In this document: piece by piece, positions 1-9,907 of the stretch
Numbering within the stretch: position 1 is the first letter of the stretch
Layout of the letters: each line of letters begins with the position of its first letter
Origin: Platanthera guangdongensis
Taxonomy: Eukaryota; Streptophyta; Magnoliopsida; Asparagales; Orchidaceae
Length of the DNA: 64,000 bases
Reading direction: 5' to 3'
Assembly (NCBI GenBank): GCA_039583875.1
Contig: CM077158.1
Location: 244,761,447-244,825,446, forward strand
Notes under the pieces: generated by a model
Told to the model about the DNA's origin: nothing
Seen by the model: the letters and a program-made list of their open reading frames with translations, nothing else
Databases searched by the model: none
Position numbers and translations under genes: made by a program

Positions 1-132
1 GGTTTTGCGGTAAAGCTCCCCTTTCTACAACAAGTAGTAGGCAGATTTGTATTAGAACTTCCTCTGATCTTCACCACTGGTGGGGAGCTGGCCGATGGTG
101 AAGAATGAAATGAACGGGTCCCTCCAGGAAGC
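1..132 (-). pseudogene. Tat-1 integrase, N-terminal edge
   Basis: The minus strand reads SWRDPFISF, TIGQLP and LLWKGELYRK, with one stop. This matches the short stretch that precedes the zinc-binding domain of Tat integrases. The zinc finger and catalytic core are outside the window to the left. Confidence 0.55.
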
Positions 133-753
133 CTATTGCTCGATCTCCATCATCTCCCCTTCCTCGATGGTTGGTTGAAATAGCTTGGTCACTGTCCCCC
201 CAGCCTGGGGACCGTACTTGGCGAGATAATCGGCCTTTGAATTTTCCTCCCGAGGTACATGCTCGACGAAGAAAGAATGGAAACCCCTGATCAAACCTTT
301 GACATTGACTAAGTATTTTTGCAGGACGGGGTCGTGCACTTCGAACTCTCCTCTGATTTACGACGCAACCACCAACCAGTCAGTGAAAGCCCTAATGTCC
401 TTGATTGACAGCTCCTTGGCGGGACGTAAGCCGACCACCATGGCTTCGTACTCTGCATGATTATTTGTGATGGGGAAAAGGATTTCGACATCTTGCTCGA
501 TCCTGGTTCCCTGTGGGCTTACTAGCACGACTCTGGCTCCTACGAAATGTCTGTCTGTGGCCCCATCCACAAACATCTTCCAAGTGACTGGGCTGGAAGA
601 GCCTTCATCTCCTCCTACTTTGGCAGAGAAGTCGGTCAGGAAGTCTGCCACTGTCTGGGCCTTGATCGTTACCTTATGAGAGTAAGAGTTGTCGAACTCG
701 CTAAGCTCCACCGCCCATTTTGACAACCTGCCAGAATGCTCCACCCCATCCAA
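133..753 (-). pseudogene. Tat-1 additional RNase H
   Basis: After the end of the first RNase H (KWAVELSEFD and ADFLTDF) comes a second, cellular-type RNase H. It has KMFVDGATD (first catalytic Asp), NNHAEYEAM (catalytic Glu), TDW where TDS is usual, and the end block HVPREENSKAD with the last Asp. A TAA at 358-360 interrupts the frame between the third and fourth acidic residues; the two parts are in the same frame. The duplicated RNase H is the main reason for placing this element in the Tat lineage. Confidence 0.8.
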
Positions 754-1749
754 GATAATTCAAAGTGGATGATCAGAGATGACCTTGATGGAGTGAGCCT
801 AAAAATACTGGCGGAGCCTACGAGCCGAAATCACTAAGGCGAAAACCAACTTCTCCAGGATAGGATACCACGTCTCTGCTTGTCACAGCACTCTACTCAC
901 ATAATAGATGAGGAGCTGCTTCTTTCCTTCTTCCCTGACCAACACAGTACTGACCACTTCTGCTCCCACTCCTAGATAGAGTAGGAGGTCTTCGCTTCCC
1001 TGCGGGCCTTGGAGTAGAGGACCCTGAGTTCATTGTTGCTTGAGCTTTACAAAGGCCTTCTCACACTCTGCAGTCCACTCGAACTTCTGCTTGCCTCGGA
1101 GAGTTTTGAAGAATGGAGAACTCTTCTCCCCTGCCTTGGAGAGGAAACAGCTAAGGCCGGCCAGCCTTCCTATCAACCTCTGAACTTCCTTGGAGTCTTT
1201 TGGAGACGTCATATCCAAGATGGCTTTAACTTTGTCGGAGTTAGGTTCTACCCCTCTAGGAGTGAGGAGATGACCTAGGAACTTCCCTCTTCCTGCCCCG
1301 AAGATGCACTTGGCTGGATTGAGTCACATCTTGTACTTTCTCAGGGTGGTGAAGGTCTCCGCCAGATCTTGTATATGTTTTGTAACGCTCTTGATCTTGA
1401 CAAGTAGGTCATCTACATACACCTCAAGATTCTGCCCCTTCTGCTCTTTTAAGGATTGGTCCATCATTATATGGTATGTTGCGCATGCGTTCTTGAGCCT
1501 GAAGGGCGTCATATTGTAGTTGTAGCAGCCATCGCTGGTGATGAAGCAGGCGTCGCGGTAGTCGGGGGGATGCATTCGGATCTGGTGATACCCTGAAAAA
1601 GCATCAAGAAAACTCATCACAGGAAACCCGACGACGGAATCAACCAACGCGTCGATTTGCGGCAAGCGGTAGCAATCCTTCGAGAAAGCTTTATTCAACA
1701 TGGAAAAGTCAATACATAACCTCCAGCCCCCTCCGAGCTTATTCACCAT
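754..1749 (-). pseudogene. Tat-1 reverse transcriptase and gypsy RNase H
   Basis: Reverse transcriptase copies the element RNA into DNA. Visible blocks are GGGWRLCIDF, the LDAFSGYHQI palm block (1590s), MTPFRLKNA, and the catalytic YVDD box in LEVYVDDLL near 1410. The connection segment with GRLAGLSCFLSKAGE and FEWTAECEKAF follows at 1030-1218. The gypsy-type RNase H (754-1029) is readable only in pieces, as YYVSRVL, ETWYPILEKL and ARRLRQYF, separated by stops at about 803, 767 and others. With these stops it cannot make an active enzyme. Confidence 0.85.
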
Positions 1750-2454
1750 TATAATGTTGGAGAGCCAGCATGGATACTAGATCTCCGAGACAAACCCTGA
1801 CTCCAGCAGCTTCTCTACCTCCTCACTGATTGGATAGGCCAGCATGGAGGCACTCTTCCTTTGCTTCTAACGGACATGGGCTACTGCGGGATCCAGATTG
1901 AGATGATGGAAAGCAACATCTGCATTGATTCCTGACATTTCCACAGCGTTCCAAGCAAAGACGTCGACGTTCTCTTGCAGACAAGCAGCTATCTCGATCT
2001 TTCATTCCAGCGGTAAGGACCCTCCAACCTTTAACAAACCCATCTCCCCCTTCTGGGAGATCACCTCCACTTCCTCCAACTCCTTAGCAGTACACAGACA
2101 TTCTTATTTTTTCAGTATTTTCTCCAACCTCTCCGCATCCTCCATCCAGCTGATGGTGCTGACGGCATTTAGGTAGCACTCCCTGGAAGCTCTCGGATCG
2201 CCCCTGATCCTTACTTGAATGTCTTCTCGGCAGTACATTAGGCATTGATGGTAGGAATAAGGGACGACCTTAAAGTAGTTGATGAGGGGACGCCCAAAGA
2301 TGGCGCTATAGCAGCTTGGAGCGTTGACGATGACGAAGGGACATCAAATTGAAGTTACGCCCAGGGTGACTAGAAGGTCCACCCCTCCTTCCACCTCTTT
2401 ATTCTCTCCTAAGAAGCCAAAGAGGGGTCCATCCGCAGCTTGAACTCTGAAATA

Positions 2455-2934
2455 TTACACCTGAAGCCCAACGAAGGTTCTTTCGAAGATCACATTCAAC
2501 GAACTCCCATTGTCCACCAAGATTCGGTCGACAGTGAAGTCCTCTATGACTTCTTGGATGACTAGGGCGTCGTGGAAGGAGTTCTTATTTCCCAACATAT
2601 CGTCCTCAGAGAAGGTGATCTCTTCCAATGGCGGCGAGACCTGAGAGGTCGAGGCGATACTCTGAGAGGCAATGCTCTTCCGATAGATCTGGTGGAGACT
2701 TCCCTTGAGGGAAGCTCCAAGTCCGGCCCCGCCGTTGATCACACCGACCTGCCCACATCCTGGGTCATGGATCACCTCTCCGCGACCTCCCAAATTGACC
2801 TGATCTTCATTCCTCCTCCTCCCTGGAGCTTGGAATTCCACCTGCCCGACCGGGGCCTCCTGCCTTTGTTGCTCCCTCTCTGCCACTCCGGCCTCCAATC
2901 TCCTCCTTGCTTCCCAGAACTCCGAACAGGCCAA
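2455..2934 (-). pseudogene. Tat-1 aspartic protease region
   Basis: The conserved part is LVDNGSSLNVIF near the end of the open frame, the aspartic protease active-site region. The catalytic Asp is followed by Asn-Gly-Ser rather than the usual Thr/Ser-Gly-Ala, a form frequent in Tat elements. Upstream lies a charged linker rich in Arg, Glu and Gln. The frame ends in a stop at 2455-2457. Protease-to-RT linker sequence can still be read with further stops down to about 1750, including a segment like the one preceding the Tat RT (around 1870-1930). Confidence 0.75.
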
Positions 2935-2952
2935 TGTCCCATGCCCCTCTAC

Positions 2953-3249
2953 CTAATTAATATCGTAGTAGAGGGGAATCTCTGCCTCCTGATGCATCGC
3001 CCAATGTTCCCTCTGGAGACGCTTGTTCCCTGGACGTGCAATGGCCATCGCTTCTCTACTTCCTACTCCTCGGCCGTCCTCCTGTCGGTTTTCATTCCAC
3101 CTCTCCCCTGGCTGGAAATGTGGCCGAACAGGTGGCCTCCACTGGGGACAATTCTCGGGATATTGGAATCGCCTTTCTTCTCCCCTCCTTGCCAGAGCCT
3201 CCGCATGTAAGACCTCAAAAATGAGTTGGAGGTAATGGGCTAAATTTTC
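2953..3249 (-). pseudogene. Tat-1 gag, C-terminal fragment
   Basis: This is the tail of a capsid/nucleocapsid polyprotein rich in Arg, Glu and Pro, with HYLQ, ARRGEERRFQ and PPVRPHF segments typical of the low-complexity end of Tat gag. I see no zinc knuckle. The open frame continues to 3297, but the part beyond about 3250 reads through the start of the next element's LTR and is not gag. A stop at 2953-2955 separates it from the protease-containing frame, which then continues in the same direction. N-terminal gag is absent from the window. Confidence 0.65.
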
Positions 3250-3703
3250 TGTAACACTCTCAGGTGTTATGGCCCGTTCGATGAACTCAAACTCCATTCG
3301 ACGAATTCTCTCTTGTTCGACGATTTGCGTTCAACGAATTTGACTTCGTTCAACGAATTATCGAATTAAGATGTCGCCAAAGTGGCGACTCGTGTCAGGT
3401 GGCTGGTGTGTGGCCACTGAGTGGTGGTTGATTTTGTCAGCTCAAAATTGAGTCATTACTTTATTTTGATGAGAAGAAATCGAATGGCTGGTGTAAAACA
3501 CGATGCCACATATGTAGAGGGCTAGGACAGCGGAGATCATTCTTTCCTATTCGCTTGTAGCAGAGAACTCTCGGCTGGTGTTAGAGTTTGAGTGGAACTT
3601 GAAGTTGCTAGAGAAGATCTTGTGGCTGGAATCCCGAGATGAAGCTAGAATCGTGAAGGGGAAAGTGAGGCGATCATTTCCATCCACGTAGAAAAGCTTT
3701 CTC

Positions 3704-3799
3704 ATGGCTCCGAGGAAAACTACAAGAGTAACAACTTTCTCTCGGACAAGTGAAGTCCTCAATATGCATACTTGCATGGATCCCCTCACCAAAATGTGA
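3704..3799 (+). other. Short ORF in D LTR (31 codons), shared with A and E
   Basis: An ATG opens a short frame beginning MAPRKTTRVT. Element A has MDPKRFSRVT and element E has MAPKKNARVT at the same LTR position. D and A also share a later CMD tripeptide. I do not know whether the peptide is made; conservation may instead reflect a nucleotide element, since the GTAAC inside the Arg-Val-Thr codons is constant in all copies. Confidence 0.4.
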
Positions 3800-4274
3800 A
3801 AAAGGGTGGATTCCAATGGGTAGATCAATTTGATCCCCATATAATCCAGCATATTGATCCGGAAATGTAGAGTATGGAATAGGCATGATGTGTGAAGCCC
3901 ATCTGGACAGGTTGGTCTACATTGGTGATGCTTTTGTGTTTGCGTGTCGGAGAACACTCCGTGGATTTGCGTGTGATGTACGTGTGAAATCCGGAGTCTA
4001 GGGTTGTGCAGGATGTTGCATCAAAGTACTGGAAGCATTTCCAGGAAAATACCCGGGAAAGATCATGGTTTTGAGAAATGTTGATGTCGTCGGGCGATAG
4101 TGAATGTCGCCAGGCGATAGCTCCTAGTGAGCTGACATTTTGTGGGGCCTGTGTCGACGAGACCTGGGGGCCGTTGTATGTGAGTCTGTGTGCTTAAGTT
4201 GCCTGGCTTGTGGTGGGTGCTAGCCCGAAATGGACAAAGTCGTGTGGCTTGTGATGAGTTGGGCCGCGAAGGCC

Positions 4275-4440
4275 AACTACTGTGTCATCAAGTTAAGTAC
4301 CTTTAAACAACTGGGTCGTCAAGTTAAGTACCTCTGAATGGGCAGTTGTTCGTCAAGTTAAGTACCTATGAACGACGTAGTCGTCAAGTTATATACCTCT
4401 GAATGACAAAGTTATCGTTAAGTCATGGACCTCTAAACGG
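4275..4440 (+). repeat. Degenerate tandem repeat in D LTR
   Basis: About five copies of a roughly 35-43 bp unit are present, each containing TCAAGTTAAGTACCTNTGAA or a close variant. Spacing and sequence vary between copies. I see no coding content. Confidence 0.6.
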
Positions 4441-4607
4441 TGGTGGTATACGGGGGTGTCCGTTACACCGAAAATGTGCCATGAGTGCATGGGGCGTGTG
4501 GTCGTTGGGCCAACATCTGTGGTGAATGGTGCTTAAGTGCACCTTGATGTTGCCAATACATATATATGTTATGCCTTGTTACAGTGATGGAGATAAGATG
4601 CCCCGAG

Positions 4608-4612
4608 TAAGG
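4608..4612. repeat. TSD of element A, left copy (TAAGG)
   Basis: TAAGG immediately precedes A's TGTAACACCCC and recurs at 60768-60772, immediately after A's last bases GTTACA. The matching 5-bp duplication 56 kb away shows that everything between belongs to one nested insertion. Confidence 0.85.
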
Positions 4613-4933
4613 TGTAACACCCCAAAAAGGAGTAGTGGTCATTAGGGCTACCGCGCGACGATAGTCATATCGCAGGCACTAGCTCAGTGATTTAAAAGAC
4701 ATAGCGCTCGGGTTGGGTACCGCGAAACTAGCGTGCCGTTGTAGCCACTCAACGCTTCGACCACTCAACGCTTCGACCACTCAACACTTCGACCACTCAA
4801 CACGTTTGACGACTCAACGAAAGAGGGTATTGTGAAGCTAGCGCACAGCGGTAGCCACTAAACTCTTTTGATCACTCAACGCTTTCGAGCACTCAATGTT
4901 GTCGAATAATCGTCGAGCGCGCTAACACCAGGA
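4613..4933 (+). repeat. A 5' LTR, first part
   Basis: The first 120 bp match the start of the 3' LTR at 51610, with a shared GGTCATTAGGG block and ATAGTCATATCGCAGGC. At about 4748-4810 there are four near-copies of a 16-bp unit, ACCACTCAACGCTTCG. The LTR is cut at 4933 by element B, whose TSD CAGGA occupies 4929-4933. Confidence 0.85.
4929..4933. repeat. TSD of element B, left copy (CAGGA)
   Basis: CAGGA precedes B's TGTAACATCCC and is repeated at 9434-9438 right after B's terminal CTTACA. Confidence 0.9.
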
Positions 4934-6627
4934 TGTAACATCCCATGTTACTTCTGGACCCCTCAACTTAGATTGGGTTAGGCATGGGGTGAGACCTAAG
5001 GAGATCAACTAGGTTTGACCCTAGGTAGTGGGTGGTAGCCATGTGGAGCCCACTATAGGACCAAGTCAAACTAGGTCAAACTAGCCTAATTAGGGACCTT
5101 AGCCACACCATGACCCCACCACATTGCCCTAACCCTAAAAACAATCTAAGTGGACCCTAGGGTATGTCGCTGGGTCAACATTTTGACCCCAGTTGACCAA
5201 GGTCAACCTTGGGCTTAATTTGGACAAACCCACACCCATAGGCCTAATTAACCTAAGTGGGGCACCCCCTTGACCCAAACCAAGTTGGGTGGTGCCACTA
5301 GACCCATTTCCACCAAGTGGGGTCAGTCCACCCACCATGGTTGACCAGTCAACCCTAAAAGTCAATTTGGTCAACAAATTGACCTAAAGAGTGAAATGAA
5401 GGCCAAGCCATTTCCCCTTGGACCAAGCCCACCAAATTGGCCCATGACCAGCCTTAATGGTTAATGACAGCCCCTACCCTCCTGAAATAGGAGAGAGATT
5501 GCATGCAAGGGGGTAGTTTTGGAAATTGGGGGAAAAAGAGGAGAGAGAAGAGAGGGAAAATGGGGATGAAGGCCATGTGGCCCTCCTCCTCTCTTTCCAA
5601 GCACAAATCTGAACCCACACATCAATTATCATCCTTTCCAACCCAATTTCATGCCACTTGGAGCCAAGGAGGAGAAACCAAAGCTCATGGCCGAAATTCC
5701 CATCATGGCATCTCTGTATACAAGCCATAGAGCTGCTTCAGATGATGGAGGACATGCACATTACCGTGGTGTCCGAGGCCGAGCCAGTGGTATATAGAGA
5801 GTATTTGAGCTCCGTGATCAGCTGCGATGATATACAGGAGCGCATCCGAGCACATCAGAGGCTGGATGCTGCGTTACAGCCGATTTTCAGTGCCCTGGAG
5901 AGGGGCAAGGTCGAGGACTACACGTTGCAGGATGATCTTCTTCGGTTCCGGGGGCGCATCTACATACCAGCAGGAGGCAGTATCCGGGAGGACATACTCC
6001 GAGAGGCACATTGCTCGAGATATTCAGTGCACCCCGGCATCACCAAGATGTGGGCAGATTTGCGGAGATCTATGTATTGGCCCGGGATGAAGAGGGAGAT
6101 CACGGATTTTGTGACCCATTGCGAGACCTGCCAGCGTGTGAAGGCAGAATGCAAGAGCCCGGGAGGTTTACTACAGCCACTGCCAGTTCCAGAGTGGAAG
6201 TTCGAGGACATTGCTATGGACTTTGTACACGGATTGCCTCGCTCCCACTCTGGGCATGATTCTATTTGGGTTATAGTGGACAGATTGACCAAAGTAGCGC
6301 TGTTTATTCCAGTTCGGAAGGATGCCCCAGTTGCAGTTCTGGTGAGACTATTTGTGGAGCACTATGTCAGATATCATGGTATCCCCAGGACTATTGTACT
6401 ATTCATTTCGTTTATATGATTGTACTGTGACTTGTGGACTGATGGCATTTTATACACAGTTTTACTTCTTTATTCTCATATTGGCCTACAGGTTAATGAT
6501 CGTACTAGCCGGCAGAATCGGCGTATTGCGGTGTCGACTAACCCGTGAGTTAGTGCCACCGTAAGACGGCGGTTCTGGGCATAAGATCCGGTAGCCCTCC
6601 TTGGTAAGGGGGAGGGGGGGTCTTACA
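4934..6627 (+). repeat. B 5' LTR
   Basis: Starts TGTAACATCCC and ends TCTTACA, colinear with 7740-9433 at a constant offset of 2806. The first 750 bp are non-coding and rich in GGTCAAC and TTGACC motifs on either strand. The integrase fragment follows from about 5700 to 6405. The last 220 bp are non-coding and end in a G-rich tract before TCTTACA. Confidence 0.92.
5658..6419 (+). pseudogene. Integrase fragment inside B 5' LTR
   Basis: The open frame of 253 codons encodes the N-terminal half of a gypsy integrase from about residue 25 onward. The linker carries DDLLRFRGRIYIP. The zinc-binding H-H-C-C domain shows EAHCSRYSVHP and HCETCQRVKAEC. The start of the catalytic core has AMDFVHGLP with the first catalytic Asp, then IVDRLTKVA and YHGIPRTIV. 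The coding match stops just before the second catalytic Asp would occur, and the last residues (LFISFI) are LTR sequence. The first 25 codons are also LTR sequence. As a truncated core it cannot catalyse integration; whether a protein is made is unknown. Confidence 0.85.
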
Positions 6628-6630
6628 AAC

Positions 6631-6642
6631 TGGTATCACTGA
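6631..6642 (+). promoter_or_regulatory. B primer-binding site
   Basis: TGGTATCACTGA lies 3 bp after the 5' LTR. It matches the 3' end complement of initiator Met tRNA (TGGTATCA) and then diverges, so priming strength is uncertain. Confidence 0.65.
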
Positions 6643-6645
6643 GAC

Positions 6646-7437
6646 TTGGATTTCAGGATTCAGCTAGTGCCGGGAGCGAAGCCGGTGTCCCGAGCACCCT
6701 ACAGGATGGCTCCTAGAGAGTTAGTAGAGTTCAGGACTCAACTGCAGGAGCTAGTCGAGTCAGGATTTGTACGACCCAGTTCATCGCCATGGGGAGCGCC
6801 AGTTCTTTTTGTGAAGAAGAAAGACGAGGGTCCAAAGATTGTGGGCACGGACTTTATCGAGGATACTGAGGTGCAGGTATGACTGATACGGGATAGAATG
6901 CTGGAGGCGCAGAGCAGGCAGGCGAAGTATTATGACGCTCGACATCGTCTAGTGGAATTTCAGGCAAGGGATCGGGTGTTCTTGAAGATCCAGCCGATGC
7001 ATGGGGTTTCACGAGTACGTGGTCGGCGGAAGAAGCTTAGCCCGAGGTACATGGGGTCGTTCAAGATCCTGGAGCGGATCGGTCCATTAGCTTACCGACT
7101 GGAGCTGTCACCGGAGCTGGCCGGCTTGCATGACGTCTTTCACGTGTCTTCACTCAAGAGGGCTCTACTACGCCCGGAGTTGCAGATTACGGCCACTGAT
7201 GGGCCGGTAGCTTCGGATCGATCTGTACATTTGGAGCTGATGCGGATCGAAGACCAGGGGATACGAGTCTTGCGCCGCAAGAAGATCCCGCTAGTCAAGG
7301 TCTTGTGGAGGAACCACGGACGAGAGGAGCATACTTGGGAGCCACAGGACCTGATGCAGGAAAGGTATCCAGAGCTATTTAGTCAGGTATACCTCACAAC
7401 CTCTCAACATGTTCATTTTACTTTCCTTTTTTTTTAA
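6646..7437 (+). pseudogene. B internal ORF: RT start fused to integrase C-terminus and chromodomain
   Basis: The frame starts with [14 protein letters not shown] and [15 protein letters not shown], the conserved beginning of chromovirus RT. After KKKDEGPKI it switches without loss of frame to the integrase C-terminal domain: RMLEAQSRQAKYYD, DRVFLKIQP, LSPRYMGSFKILERIG and LHDVFHVSSL. It ends with the chromodomain-like VKVLWRNHGREEHTWE. A single TGA at 6880-6882 lies between the two parts, and the rest is open to 7437. The catalytic parts of RT, RNase H and integrase are missing, so it is best seen as a deletion derivative. Confidence 0.85.
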
Positions 7438-7552
7438 ACTAGTAAGGCTGCCCTAGGAAGAGTAGGGGCTAATCTTTTGTTTATTGGGATCTTGACTTTG
7501 CCAATTGGGCGAATTGGTCGTATATTTAGGTTTTTCCCTTTGAACCCCGCTT

Positions 7553-7632
7553 AGCAACCACGGACGGGAGGAGCACACTTGGGAGCCGAGAGATCTGATG
7601 CTGGAGCAACACCCGGAGCTATTCGCATCAGG
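7553..7632 (+). pseudogene. Second copy of the chromodomain end in B
   Basis: About 170 bp after the end of the integrase frame, the sequence again reads NHGREEHTWEP followed by DLM and PELF, a diverged repeat of 7311-7383. It is a short tandem remnant with no start of its own and probably marks a recombination or template-switch junction. Confidence 0.65.
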
Positions 7633-7739
7633 TACATTTAAGTTATGTCTTTAAATTTCTTGATAATTCTTGCAAATAGAACCCCGTAAACCCGAACTTA
7701 AATTTCGGGGACGAAATTATTTTCTTGTTTATTGGAATT

Positions 7740-9433
7740 TGTAACATCCCATGTTACTTCTGGACCCCTCAACTTAGATTGGGTTAGGCATGGGGTGAGA
7801 CCTAAGGAGATCAACTAGGTTTGACCCTAGGTAGTGGGTGGTAGCCATGTGGAGCCCACTATAGGACCAAGTCAAACTAGGTCAAACTAGCCTAATTAGG
7901 GACCTTAGCCACACCATGACCCCACCACATTGCCCTAACCCTAAAAACAATCTAAGTGGACCCTAGGGTATGTCGCTGGGTCAACATTTTGACCCCAGTT
8001 GACCAAGGTCAACCTTGGGCTTAATTTGGACAAACCCACACCCATAGGCCTAATTAACCTAAGTGGGGCACCCCCTTGACCCAAACCAAGTTGGGTGGTG
8101 CCACTAGACCCATTTCCACCAAGTGGGGTCAGTCCACCCACCATGGTTGACCAGTCAACCCTAAAAGTCAATTTGGTCAACAAATTGACCTAAAGAGTGA
8201 AATGAAGGCCAAGCCATTTCCCCTTGGACCAAGCCCACCAAATTGGCCCATGACCAGCCTTAATGGTTAATGACAGCCCCTACCCTCCTGAAATAGGAGA
8301 GAGATTGCATGCAAGGGGGTAGTTTTGGAAATTGGGGGAAAAAGAGGAGAGAGAAGAGAGGTAAAATGGGGATGAAGGCCATGTGGCCCTCCTCCTCTCT
8401 TTCCAAGCACAAATCTGAACCCACACATCAATTATCATCCTTTCCAACCCAATTTCATGCCACTTGGAGCCAAGGAGGAGAAACCAAAGCTCATGGCCGA
8501 AATTCCCATCATGGCATCTCTGTATACAAGCCATAGAGCTGCTTCAGATGATGGAGGACATGCACATTACCGTGGTGTCCGAGGCCGAGCCAGTGGTATA
8601 TAGAGAGTATTTGAGCTCCGTGATCAGCTGCGATGATATACAGGAGCGCATCCGAGCACATCAGAGGCTGGATGCTGCGTTACAGCCGATTTTCAATGCC
8701 CTGGAGAGGGGCAAGGTCGAGGACTACACGTTGCAGGATGATCTTCTTCGGTTCCGGGGGCGCATCTACATACCAGCAGGAGGCAGTATCCGGGAGGACA
8801 TACTCCGAGAGGCACATTGCTCGAGATATTCAGTGCACCCCGGCATCACCAAGATGTGGGCAGATTTGCGGAGATCTATGTATTGGCCCGGGATGAAGAG
8901 GGAGATCACGGATTTTGTGACCCATTGCGAGACCTGCCAGCGTGTGAAGGCAGAATGCAAGAGCCCGGGAGGTTTACTACAGCCACTGCCAGTTCCAGAG
9001 TGGAAGTTCGAGGACATTGCTATGGACTTTGTACACGGATTGCCTCGCTCCCACTCTGGGCATGATTCTATTTGGGTTATAGTGGACAGATTGACCAAAG
9101 TAGCGCGGTTTATTCCAGTTCGGAAGGATGCCCCAGTTGCAGTTCTGGTGAGACTATTTGTGGAGCACTACGTCAAATATCATGGTATCCCCAGGACTAT
9201 TGTACTATTCATTTCGTTTATATGATTGTACTGTGACTTGTGGACTGATGGCATTTTATACACAGTTTTACTTCTTTATTCTCATATTGGCCTACAGGTT
9301 AATGATCGTACTAGCCGGCAGAATCGGCGTATTGCGGTGTCGACTAACCCGTGAGTTAGTGCCACTGTAAGACGGCGGTTCTGGGCATAAGATCCGGTAG
9401 CCCTCCTTGGTAAGGGGGAGGGGGGGTCTTACA
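7740..9433 (+). repeat. B 3' LTR
   Basis: Colinear copy of 4934-6627, with the same length and the same embedded integrase fragment. Differences I see include G/T at 5552/8358, G/A at 5890/8696, T/G at 6302/9108, two near 6366-6371/9172-9177 and C/T near 6560/9366. PPT-like purines are weak just before it. Confidence 0.92.
8464..9225 (+). pseudogene. Integrase fragment inside B 3' LTR
   Basis: Second copy of the fragment at 5658-6419, also 253 codons and uninterrupted. It has three residue differences: Ser to Asn in the linker, Leu to Arg before FIPV, and Arg to Lys before YHGIP. Presence in both LTRs means the capture came before the last transposition, because both LTRs are made from one RNA template. 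Confidence 0.85.
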
Positions 9434-9438
9434 CAGGA
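9434..9438. repeat. TSD of element B, right copy (CAGGA)
   Basis: CAGGA follows B's last bases and matches 4929-4933. A's 5' LTR resumes at 9439. Confidence 0.9.
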
Positions 9439-9802
9439 GGTAGGAGTTACTGTACCGCTCTAATAACTTGACGAATGCCGAACGGTTTACCACCAAGCGC
9501 TAAAGTGTTATCGTGAGCACTAGCTCTGATAGCGGCACCGACTGGTCAAAGTGGTTACCGCCTATGTTACCGCACGACGTTAGTAATTACCGCGCGACGG
9601 TAGTTTTTGTATAAGGATGGACTTGAGATTTTATTCTCATCTTCTCATAACCTTTCTTTGATGAGAAGGAAGAGGAGGAACGTCCAGGATCTTGTGTGAA
9701 GGTTGATCCAAGGTTTGCTTGTGATTGGAATCACGAGTCAACGTTAGATCTGCGGAGAGGAAGGTGTGGCAATCATTTCCATCCGGATCATAGGTCACGG
9801 TC

Positions 9803-9907
9803 ATGGATCCGAAGAGATTTTCAAGGGTAACGATCTTCTTCCTTGGACATGTGAAGTCCTTATTTCGCATATGCATGGATTTCCCCCACCAAAAGGTGGA
9901 ATATTGA
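9803..9907 (+). other. Short ORF in A 5' LTR (34 codons), shared with D and E
   Basis: The frame begins MDPKRFSRVTIFFLG. It corresponds in position and sequence to 3704-3799 in D and 62878-62976 in E. In A's 3' LTR the start codon is lost by a deletion next to the C insertion (59268 onward), though the RVTIFFLG part remains. Function is unknown, and translation is not shown by the sequence. Confidence 0.4.

Larger units (their letters stand above)
1..3249 (-). mobile_element. Tat-1: Ty3/gypsy element of Tat type, partial and decayed
   Basis: Read on the minus strand, this stretch gives in order the end of gag, protease, reverse transcriptase, gypsy RNase H, a second RNase H and the start of integrase. 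A second RNase H after the gypsy one is characteristic of the Tat lineage (Retand/Ogre-like), so I assign it there by inference. Stops and frameshifts interrupt every domain. The integrase runs off the left edge. On the right, the gag is cut at about 3250, where an LTR beginning TGTAACAC (element D) starts. Its upstream gag half and LTR should lie beyond base 64000, on the far side of D. Confidence 0.85.
3250..4612 (+). repeat. D LTR, left part
   Basis: This is non-coding LTR. It starts TGTAACACTC. The first 130 bp contain several TTCGACGAA-like motifs (about 3270-3370). At about 3890 there is a block shared with A and E (ATCTGGACAGGTTGGTCT). Long minus-strand frames here are shadows. The piece ends at 4612 with TAAGG, the target duplicated by insertion of A. 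Confidence 0.7.
4934..9433 (+). mobile_element. Element B: non-autonomous chromovirus with coding LTRs (4.5 kb)
   Basis: B is bounded by CAGGA at 4929-4933 and 9434-9438. Two 1694-bp LTRs (4934-6627, 7740-9433) flank only 1112 bp of internal sequence. Comparing the LTRs by eye I find about six substitutions, so the insertion is recent relative to the others. Each LTR contains an integrase fragment in the sense direction. The internal region holds the start of RT fused in frame to the end of integrase. It has no gag, protease, most of RT or RNase H, so it must have moved using proteins from a related element (inference). Confidence 0.9.

Noticed and set aside
3547..3957. 136-codon minus-strand frame, similar to frames at 9637-10197, 59272-59625 and 62775-63107
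   Set aside because: They are shadows of conserved LTR sequence (the GGACAGGTTGGTCT block); frames shift between copies, and the better conserved strand is plus.
5135..5377. Identical minus-strand frames at 5135-5377 and 7941-8183
   Set aside because: Identity only reflects two young LTR copies of B; no recognisable protein and the sequence is low-complexity GGTCAA-type.
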